A stretch of DNA of 64,000 nucleotides from Saccharibacillus brassicae (GTDB lineage Bacteria; Bacillota; Bacilli; Paenibacillales; Paenibacillaceae): NCBI RefSeq assembly GCF_006542275.1, contig NZ_CP041217.1, forward strand, positions 1,349,501 to 1,413,500. The letters run 5' to 3'. The notes beneath the pieces are model-generated. The model was not told where the DNA came from. It saw nothing but the letters and a program-made list of their open reading frames with translations, and ran no database searches. Position numbers and translations under genes: made by a program. Shown one piece after another: positions 56,420 through 64,000 of the stretch. Position 1 is the first letter of the stretch. Each line of letters opens with the position of its first letter.

Positions 56420-57895
56420 TTAATCGAAAGTCGGTTCCGTGTAACGCGCCGTTACGACTTTTTTGCGGGTATAGAAGTCGACGCTGTCTTTTCCGTTGGC
56501 GTGCAGCGTTCCGTAGAACGACGATTTCCAGCCCGAGAACGGGAAGAACGCCATCGGGGCGGGGACGCCGAGATTGATCCCGAGCATGCCGGCGTCGATA
56601 TTTTCGCGGAAGTAGCGGATCGCGTGCGCGTTGCCGGTGAACAGGCAGGCGCCGTTGGCGAATTCCGATTTATTGGCGATCTGTACGGCTTCCTTGAGAT
56701 TTTTGACGCGGATGACGGACAGGACCGGCGCGAAAATCTCGTCTTTCCAGATCGTCATGTCCGGCGTTACGCCTTCGAAGATCGTCGGTCCGATAAAGTA
56801 GCCGTCGTCCGACATCCGCTCCCGTCCGTCGGTCAGCAGCGTCGCGCCTTCTTCGAGTCCTTTGTCGATATAGGACAGGGTGCGCGTCTTGTTCTCTTCG
56901 CGGATGACCGGGCCGAGAAACACGCCGTCGTCCAGTCCGTTGCCCATCGTGACGCCGAGCGTCTTCTCTTTGAGCCGGGCGATGAACTCGTCCGCGATGC
57001 CTTCTTCGACGGTCAGTACCGCGCACGCCATGCAGCGTTCGCCCGCCGAGCCGAACGCCGCGGAGACGACGTTCGTGATCGTGTCTTCGATATGGGCATC
57101 GTTCAGCACGATCGTGTGGTTCTTCGCTCCGGTGAGCGCCTGGACGCGCTTGAGGTTCTCGCTGCCTTTTTTGAACACGTATTCGCCGACCGGCTTGGAC
57201 CCGACGAACGAGATCGCCTTGATCTCCGGATGCTCCAGAATGCCGTTGACTACGTCATGCGCGCCGTAGACGATATTGAACACGCCGTCCGGCAGGCCCG
57301 CTTCGGTAAACAGCTCGGCCAGTCTCTCCGTCAGCAGCGGCGTGCGCTCGGACGGCTTGAGGATAAAAGCGTTGCCGAGCGAGATCGCCATCGGGAACAT
57401 CCAGCACGGCACCATCATCGGGAAGTTGAACGGGGCGATCCCGCCGACCACGCCGAGCGGATAGCGGTAGTTCGCCGCTTCGACGTCCGTCGCGATCGTC
57501 GCGAGCGAATCGCCCATCATGAGCGAAGGCGTGCCGGCCGCGAATTCGACGTTCTCGATGCCGCGCTGCACTTCGCCGCTCGCTTCGCTCAGGCTTTTGC
57601 CGTTCTCGAGCGTGATCAGCCGGGCCAGTTCGTCTTTGTGCGTGCTGAGGAGCTGCTGGTAATTGAACAGGATGCGGGCGCGCCGGGGCACCGGAACTTT
57701 TTTCCATTTCTCAAAAGCCGCCTGCGCGACTTCCGCCGCATGATCCGTATCCTCTTTGGTGGACAGGGGAACCCGGCAGATCACTTCTTTGGTAGCCGGA
57801 TTGTAAACGTCTTCATATTGGGTCGTCCGGCTCTCGATCCATTGGCCGCCAATATAGTTCTTGAGCTTTCTCGGGGCAGTCGGGGTGGTGGACAT
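56420..57895 (-). CDS. iolA: Methylmalonate-semialdehyde dehydrogenase (CoA-acylating)
   Basis: Predicted 491 residues, aldehyde-dehydrogenase fold; last step of inositol catabolism, malonate semialdehyde to acetyl-Co[14 protein letters not shown] opening, [31 protein letters not shown], catalytic Cys in [12 protein letters not shown], and [19 protein letters not shown], all typical of MmsA/IolA. ATG 57895 follows GAGAGGAG. First gene of the iolA-B-C-D run, with a promoter at 57984-58012 and a candidate IolR site. Confidence 0.95.
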   Translation of the reverse strand: MSTTPTAPRKLKNYIGGQWIESRTTQYEDVYNPATKEVICRVPLSTKEDTDHAAEVAQAAFEKWKKVPVPRRARILFNYQQLLSTHKDELARLITLENGKSLSEASGEVQRGIENVEFAAGTPSLMMGDSLATIATDVEAANYRYPLGVVGGIAPFNFPMMVPCWMFPMAISLGNAFILKPSERTPLLTERLAELFTEAGLPDGVFNIVYGAHDVVNGILEHPEIKAISFVGSKPVGEYVFKKGSENLKRVQALTGAKNHTIVLNDAHIEDTITNVVSAAFGSAGERCMACAVLTVEEGIADEFIARLKEKTLGVTMGNGLDDGVFLGPVIREENKTRTLSYIDKGLEEGATLLTDGRERMSDDGYFIGPTIFEGVTPDMTIWKDEIFAPVLSVIRVKNLKEAVQIANKSEFANGACLFTGNAHAIRYFRENIDAGMLGINLGVPAPMAFFPFSGWKSSFYGTLHANGKDSVDFYTRKKVVTARYTEPTFD

Positions 57896-57955
57896 GGTGT
57901 GGCTCCTCTCGCAGTCGTGTCCGGCGCGCAACGCTGTTCGCCAAAACCGCTGTCA

Positions 57956-57980
57956 CTTTTGATCATGTTTTGATTATATT
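57956..57980. promoter_or_regulatory. Candidate IolR operator at iolA
   Basis: CTTTTGATCATG followed by TTTTGATTATATT contains two TTTTGAT half-sites in direct repeat. A similar pair occurs upstream of iolE (61135-61158) and a partial one at iolR (58181-58200). It lies just downstream of the iolA -10 box. Confidence 0.6.
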
Positions 57981-57983
57981 TGT

Positions 57984-58012
57984 ATGATATATAAACCAAA
58001 CTTGCCCGTCAA
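57984..58012 (-). promoter_or_regulatory. Promoter of the iolA-iolB-iolC-iolD run
   Basis: On the minus strand TTGACG (58012-58007) and TATCAT (57989-57984) are spaced by 17 bases, about 100 bp before the iolA start. Confidence 0.65.
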
Positions 58013-58181
58013 GAGCAAATACTGGCTCGGAGAGTACGATTATGGCGGAAAGACTGCGGTGACGAAAAGAATAGAAGCGGGTTTTTGTGTCTCGATTCTA
58101 ACTTGTATCCGTTTCCAACACAAATCTATAGACCTCTCCTCCCTGTGAAAAGACAACGTTTGGACCTTTTTTAATTAACTA

Positions 58182-58210
58182 TTGATTATGTTTTGGACAT
58201 TATTTATAAT
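58182..58210 (+). promoter_or_regulatory. Promoter of iolR overlapping an operator-like sequence
   Basis: TTGATT (58182-58187) and TATAAT (58205-58210) are 17 bases apart. The sequence ATTGATTATGTTTTGGACAT (58181-58200) overlaps it and resembles the sites at iolA and iolE, so autoregulation is likely. Confidence 0.6.
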
Positions 58211-58240
58211 TCGGCGTATCAACCCAACAGGAGAATGCCT

Positions 58241-58990
58241 ATGAAAGTTCGACGGCTTCAGGAAATCGAACACTATATCCATACCCGTAAAAACGTGACG
58301 CTGGACGAACTGTGCCTGATCTTCGACGTGTCCAAAAACACGATTCGGCGCGACATCAACCAAATTCTGCAAAGCGGCTCGATCGAAAAAGTGTACGGCG
58401 GCGTCGTATCGGTCACGGAACTGATTCCGTTCGAGAACCGCAACGTCGAATACCGCGACCAGAAAGCGGACATCGGACGACTTGCCGCCACCTACGTCGA
58501 AGATCACGACCTGATCTTTATCGACTCGGGCACGACGACGTGCACGATGATCGAATTTCTCGATCCGGACAAGCCGCTCACCATCCTGACGAACAGCCTC
58601 GACGTCATCAACGGAGCCTCCGGCATGCCGAACGTCGATTTGCTCGTGCTCGGCAGCACGTACAAGCGCAAGACCCGCTCGTTCGTCGGCGTGGACGACG
58701 CGCGGACGCTCGCCAAATACAACGTGAACAAAGCGTTCCTGTCCGCGACCGGCGTCAGTCTCGCCCACGGCCTGACCAATTCCGACCTGCTGGAACACGA
58801 GATCAAAAAGTCGATCGCAAGCCGCGCCCAGCAGCGCATCCTGCTGGCCGATCCGAGCAAATTCGGCCGCTCGACGCTGCTGACCTACGCCGCGTTCTCG
58901 GATCTCGACGTACTCGTCACGTCCGAAGGCCTGCCGGACGAGTACGCCGAAGCGTGCCGCAGCCACGGCATTGCGCTGCGGCGGGCTTGA
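58241..58990 (+). CDS. iolR: DeoR-family repressor of inositol catabolism
   Basis: Predicted 249 residues. HTH VTLDELCLIFDVSKNTIRRDINQI, then the DeoR effector domain: EDHDLIFIDSGTTTCTMIEF, VLGSTYKRKTRSFVGVDDA, KAFLSATGVSLAHGL. IolR of B. subtilis is released by 2-deoxy-5-keto-gluconate-6-P. The start is ATG 58241 with CAGGAG upstream; the frame is open to 58193, but that lies upstream of the predicted transcript start. Flanked by iolA (divergent) and iolG (convergent). Confidence 0.92.
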   Translation: MKVRRLQEIEHYIHTRKNVTLDELCLIFDVSKNTIRRDINQILQSGSIEKVYGGVVSVTELIPFENRNVEYRDQKADIGRLAATYVEDHDLIFIDSGTTTCTMIEFLDPDKPLTILTNSLDVINGASGMPNVDLLVLGSTYKRKTRSFVGVDDARTLAKYNVNKAFLSATGVSLAHGLTNSDLLEHEIKKSIASRAQQRILLADPSKFGRSTLLTYAAFSDLDVLVTSEGLPDEYAEACRSHGIALRRA

Positions 58991-59031
58991 ACAGCCGTCT
59001 TAAAGGCGGGCGAAAAATCGAATGACACACG

Positions 59032-59073
59032 AAAAGGCCGGTTTCCTGATCGAACAGGAAACCGGCCTTTTTG
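59032..59073. terminator. Bidirectional terminator between iolR and iolG
   Basis: AAAAGGCCGGTTTCCTG and CAGGAAACCGGCCTTTTT form a perfect 17-bp stem with a 6-base loop, T-run on both strands. Confidence 0.92.
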
Positions 59074-59138
59074 CGTCGCAAGTTCGTCGACAAGAAGATC
59101 AAGCCGCGTCGAACACACTTCCCTTCGCGGCGATCGGA

Positions 59139-61087
<1,949 letters not shown>

Positions 61088-61134
61088 GGTCGTTCTCCTT
61101 TGCTCTGCTAGAGTATGTACTCTTTACTGTGATG

Positions 61135-61158
61135 TATTGATTAACTTTTGATCATATG
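61135..61158. promoter_or_regulatory. Candidate IolR operator at iolE
   Basis: TATTGATTAACTTTTGATCA followed by TATG carries the TTGATTA and TTTTGATCAT elements seen upstream of iolA and iolR, in the leader between the promoter and the iolE start. Confidence 0.6.
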
Positions 61159-61165
61159 TGATTCT

Positions 61166-61194
61166 ACATTAAGGTTAAAAGCGCTTTCAGTCAA
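61166..61194 (-). promoter_or_regulatory. Promoter of iolE-iolG with overlapping cre site
   Basis: On the minus strand TTGACT (61194-61189) and TAATGT (61171-61166) are 17 bases apart. Between them GTTAAAAGCGCTTTCA (61174-61189) closely matches the CcpA cre consensus with a perfect AAAGCGCTTT core, so catabolite repression by CcpA is likely. Confidence 0.65.
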
Positions 61195-61380
61195 CTTGTT
61201 TCTATAAATATCTTGTGCAAACGCATAAAATCCGGCGGACTCCCTTTATTTACATTTCCCAAAATATTTTTGCGCAAAATCAGAATGTTCTCTTAATTCC
61301 TTGTTTCCCTACGCCGATACATAAAAGTAATTAACACTGTCACAGCGTCCGCATCCAAGACTACGGGAGGAAATCCATTC

Positions 61381-63699
61381 ATGAATAAAAAGCATTTGTC
61401 CGTCGCCCTGTCTTCCCTGCTCGTTCTGCCCCTGCTCGCCCAGGCCGGGCCCGCGAATTTCGCGACGGCCGAAGGTGCGGACCAGGAAGTCGTAATCGTC
61501 TACAAAAACGAAGAAGGCAAAGAAGCCGCGCTTCAACAAACGACGGAAGTCCGGCACGAATTCGAGACGGTGCCGGCCGTATCGGCTGCGGTCAGCCCGA
61601 CCGAACTGCGCGACCTCGTCAACAACCCCGATATCGCTTACGTCGAACGCAACATCTCGTTCGGCATTACGGACGCGGACGTCGAAGGCTACAGCTCGAC
61701 GCCCAAACCGAATACCGCGGAGAAGAGCAGATGGAACTTCCAGGAAGTCGCGCCCGACACGATGTGGAACCAGGGCTTTACCGGCCAGGGCGTCAAAGTC
61801 GCGGTTATCGATTCCGGCATCTCGGCTCACCCCGAACTGAAAATCGCGGGCGGCGTGTCCACGGTAGGTCCGGACATGACGAGCAATTTCGCGGACGATA
61901 ACGGTCACGGCACCCACGTCGCCGGCATCATCGCCGCCGACACCGGCAGCGCGCAGGTGACCGGCGTCGCGCCGAACGTCTCGCTCTACGGCATCAAATC
62001 GCTCGGTGCCAACGGCAAAGGATCGCTGCAGGACGTGCTGGAAGGTCTGGACTGGGCGATCCAGAACAAGATGGATATCATCAATCTGTCGCTCGGCAGC
62101 GAAGACGATTCCCAGGCGCTGCACGACATGGTCGACAAAGCGTACGAACAGGGCATTATCGTCGTCGCTTCCGCCGGCAACAGCGGAACGGTCAACAACG
62201 TGAACACCGACACGGTCAATTATCCGGCGAAATACGCAAGCGTCATCTCGGTAGCCGCGGTCGACGAGAACCGTCAGCATGCGGTCTTCTCCTCCGCCGG
62301 TCCGAAAGTGGACTTCTCCGCTCCGGGCGTGTCGATCGTATCGACGTACCCGAGCAACCTGCCCAACAGCAACGGCAATCCTTCGTACGCGGGCATGGAC
62401 GGCACGTCCCAGGCCGCTCCGCATATCGCGGGCGAACTCGCTCTGCTCAAGGAGAAAAATCCGTCCGCTTCCGCCTCTACCCTGCGCACGCTGCTCAAAA
62501 GCTACGCCGTTGATCTGGGAACGCCGGGACGCGACAATCTGTACGGCGAAGGCTTCGTGACATTCAAGTCGAAGCAGGATCTCGCCGCACCGGGCGAAGT
62601 GAACGGCGCGGCCGTGACCCAGGCTAAGGTTGACAGCCTGACGCTCGGCTGGAACGCTCCGGCCGATTCCGACTTCAAGGAAGTCCGCGTCTACGGCGGC
62701 ACCGACACTTCGTTCACGACGGTAACGCAGAACGTCTATACAGCTTCGAACCTGACGGCCGATACGGATTACCAATTCCGCCTCACGACGGTCGACACCG
62801 CCGGTAACGAATCGGCGGGCGTCAAAGTGAACGGCCGTACGCTGGCCGCTTCGAACAATGCCGGCAGCCCGGTTGTTACGCCGCCGGTTGTTACGCCAAC
62901 TCCGACGCAGACAGCTCCGGACGTCGTGAATCTGCCGGTCGTGCCTACGCCTGCGCCTTCCGGCGGCAGCGCGCAGATTCCTTCCGGCGGTGGCGGCGGC
63001 GGTGGCGGTGGATTTGGCGGCGGCGGTGGCGGCGGAGCCGCTCCGGCCCCTGCGGCTCCCGCTCCGGCTGCTCCAGCTCCCGCAGCACCTGCCGTCGTCG
63101 TACCGGCCAAACCGGCCGTGACTCCGACGACGCCGGTCGCAGTAACGCCGGCACCGACCGTGCCCGCGCCGACCGTCTCCGAACCGGTCCCAACTACGGT
63201 TGTACTTCCTTTCCCGGACATCAAGCCTACGTTCTGGGGCCGCGAGACGATTATTTGGGGCTTTGAACGCGGCCTGGTCAAAGGCTATGCCGACGGACAG
63301 TTCAAACCCGGCAGCACGGTGACCGAATCCGAATTCCTGGCCATGCTGATCCGCGCTTTTGAACCGCAGGTGAAAAACGCCGTCTCCGGTACATGGTCGA
63401 ATACGTATTACGTGCGCGCCAAGCAGCTGAACCTGCCGCTCAAAGGCTACGCGTCCAAAACGGCGCGCGCCCAGAAGCTGACACGCGTTCAAGTCGCCGA
63501 ACTGCTCTCTTCCGCCAACGGCGTGGAGCGTACCGGCAGCGACGCAATCCGTTACGTGCTCTCTTCCGGCATCGCCAGCGGCAGCAGCAAAACGCAAAAA
63601 ACGGTCGCTTCGTTCAAAGGCAGCGGCACGCTGACGCGGGCCGAAGCGCTGCAATTCATCAAGAACCTGACAGAAAAAGGCGGCGGCAGCCTGAAATAA
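61381..63699 (+). CDS. Secreted subtilisin-like protease with FN3 and SLH anchor
   Basis: Predicted 772 residues. Signal peptide (LSVALSSLLVLPLLAQAGP), inhibitor-I9 propeptide (EVVIVYKNEEGKEAAL, then NNPDIAYVERNISFG), S8 catalytic domain with Asp144 (VAVIDSG), His176 (NGHGTHVAGI) and Ser343 (GTSQAAPHIAG; usually GTSMAAPH), an FN3 domain (about 413-500), a linker with a long glycine run and an Ala/Pro-rich part (about 505-612), and SLH repeats (FPDIKPTFWGRETIIWGFER, then GYADGQFKPGSTVTESEF) at 617-770. It is exported, self-processed and wall-attached. ATG 61381 follows GGGAGGAAA. Confidence 0.92.
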   Translation: MNKKHLSVALSSLLVLPLLAQAGPANFATAEGADQEVVIVYKNEEGKEAALQQTTEVRHEFETVPAVSAAVSPTELRDLVNNPDIAYVERNISFGITDADVEGYSSTPKPNTAEKSRWNFQEVAPDTMWNQGFTGQGVKVAVIDSGISAHPELKIAGGVSTVGPDMTSNFADDNGHGTHVAGIIAADTGSAQVTGVAPNVSLYGIKSLGANGKGSLQDVLEGLDWAIQNKMDIINLSLGSEDDSQALHDMVDKAYEQGIIVVASAGNSGTVNNVNTDTVNYPAKYASVISVAAVDENRQHAVFSSAGPKVDFSAPGVSIVSTYPSNLPNSNGNPSYAGMDGTSQAAPHIAGELALLKEKNPSASASTLRTLLKSYAVDLGTPGRDNLYGEGFVTFKSKQDLAAPGEVNGAAVTQAKVDSLTLGWNAPADSDFKEVRVYGGTDTSFTTVTQNVYTASNLTADTDYQFRLTTVDTAGNESAGVKVNGRTLAASNNAGSPVVTPPVVTPTPTQTAPDVVNLPVVPTPAPSGGSAQIPSGGGGGGGGGFGGGGGGGAAPAPAAPAPAAPAPAAPAVVVPAKPAVTPTTPVAVTPAPTVPAPTVSEPVPTTVVLPFPDIKPTFWGRETIIWGFERGLVKGYADGQFKPGSTVTESEFLAMLIRAFEPQVKNAVSGTWSNTYYVRAKQLNLPLKGYASKTARAQKLTRVQVAELLSSANGVERTGSDAIRYVLSSGIASGSSKTQKTVASFKGSGTLTRAEALQFIKNLTEKGGGSLK

Positions 63700-63750
63700 C
63701 GCTTGAAGCGGATCTTCGCTTCCGGCGTATGCCGCTCCTCCGCACAGCCC

Positions 63751-63787
63751 AAAAAGGCGAACCGATACTTATCGGTTCGCCTTTTTT
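63751..63787. terminator. Terminator after the protease gene
   Basis: AAAAAGGCGAACCGAT and ATCGGTTCGCCTTTTTT form a perfect stem with a 4-base loop, about 50 bp after the stop; it also serves the convergent permease gene. Confidence 0.9.
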
Positions 63788-63865
63788 GCTGTTCGATCTC
63801 CGTATATAAGGTCGATCTCTGGGTACATAAGGCTTATCGCCCCGGCCCCGTTTATCGGAGCGTAC

Positions 63866-64000
63866 TCATTCCGAGCGCAGCGCGGTCACCGGATCTTTTT
63901 GCGTGGCCGCCCGGGCCGGAATCAAGCCGGCGACCAGCGTCAGCAGCATGCTGCCCAGCACGAGGATCAGCGCCTGGATCGGCGACAGCTCGGCCAGATT
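63866..64000 (-). CDS. C-terminus of a FtsX/MacB-like ABC transporter permease, cut by the window edge
   Basis: The last 44 residues read a membrane helix (IQALILVLGSMLLTLVAGLI) followed by PARAATQKDPVTALRSE and stop. The ending P-A-x-x-A-(x)3-DP-x-x-ALR is characteristic of MacB/FtsX-type permeases. The rest lies beyond base 64000. Confidence 0.8.
   Translation of the reverse strand, partial: NLAELSPIQALILVLGSMLLTLVAGLIPARAATQKDPVTALRSE

Overview
The window looks like a chromosomal segment of a spore-forming, bacillithiol-using member of the Bacillota, most likely the family Paenibacillaceae (a high-GC Paenibacillus or Saccharibacillus-like genome; genus is inference). Reasons: CotF-type spore coat proteins, a YtxJ/BrxC-type bacilliredoxin, YesM/YesN-style two-component regulation beside a sugar ABC transporter, SLH-domain surface proteins, strong AGGAGG-type ribosome binding sites, and B. 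subtilis-like iol genes. No rRNA, tRNA, CRISPR array, transposase or integrase was seen.

Region 1 (about 1-12.7 kb) is clearly more AT-rich and is an accessory island. It is packed with small, mostly minus-strand genes of cassette-like families: two nucleotidyltransferases, two small-molecule phosphotransferases, an S51-type peptidase, MepB, GNAT acetyltransferases, a CPT-like kinase, a TPR protein, a Doc/antitoxin pair and several unknowns. Several genes are broken. Five related imperfect palindromes (4684-4760, 7654-7758, 8311-8408, 9072-9118, 11662-11737) all point the same way, and each sits just downstream of the stop codon of a minus-strand gene. The gene-plus-palindrome layout resembles integron cassettes with attC sites and is the main candidate for an undescribed system here. 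Three tandem long hairpins (9700-10069) lie in the same island.

Region 2 (12.7-26.3 kb) is GC-rich core-like sequence: a DUF3817 membrane protein, a YdeI-like protein, a lipoprotein, the murR-nagB-nagA amino-sugar operon (NagA carries an unusual N-terminal extension and a 27-bp tandem repeat), a VOC protein divergent from a WYL regulator, two CotF-like genes, a GDPD-like enzyme, and a large hybrid histidine kinase divergent from an OmpR-type response regulator.

Region 3 (26.4-35.5 kb) is a carbohydrate ABC importer (binding protein plus two permeases, no ATPase) and a YesM/YesN pair that probably controls it. They are separated by a 1.1-kb array of about 22 hairpin units. A second patch of the same hairpin family lies at 41.0-41.2 kb beside a 42-bp minisatellite.

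Region 4 (35.5-51.8 kb) holds membrane proteins, two methyltransferases, a P-loop kinase, a TSUP exporter, an Mrr-type nuclease-fold membrane protein, a TetR regulator with a YhgE-type transporter and a clear operator/promoter, an SLH protein, a bacilliredoxin, an alkyltransferase-like protein, a BASS/ACR3-like transporter, two paralogous LRR proteins and a DeoR regulator.

Region 5 (52.3-61.2 kb) is a myo-inositol catabolic locus: iolE-iolG, iolR and iolA(mmsA)-iolB-iolC-iolD, with three similar candidate IolR operators and recognisable promoters. The aldolase (iolJ) and inositol transporter are absent from the window. The right edge has a secreted subtilisin-like protease with an SLH anchor and the end of a FtsX/MacB-like permease gene.

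A recurring trait of the GC-rich part is low-complexity Ala/Pro/Gly or charged segments inserted in or appended to otherwise ordinary proteins (NagA, WYL regulator, YesN, TetR, alkyltransferase-like protein, protease).
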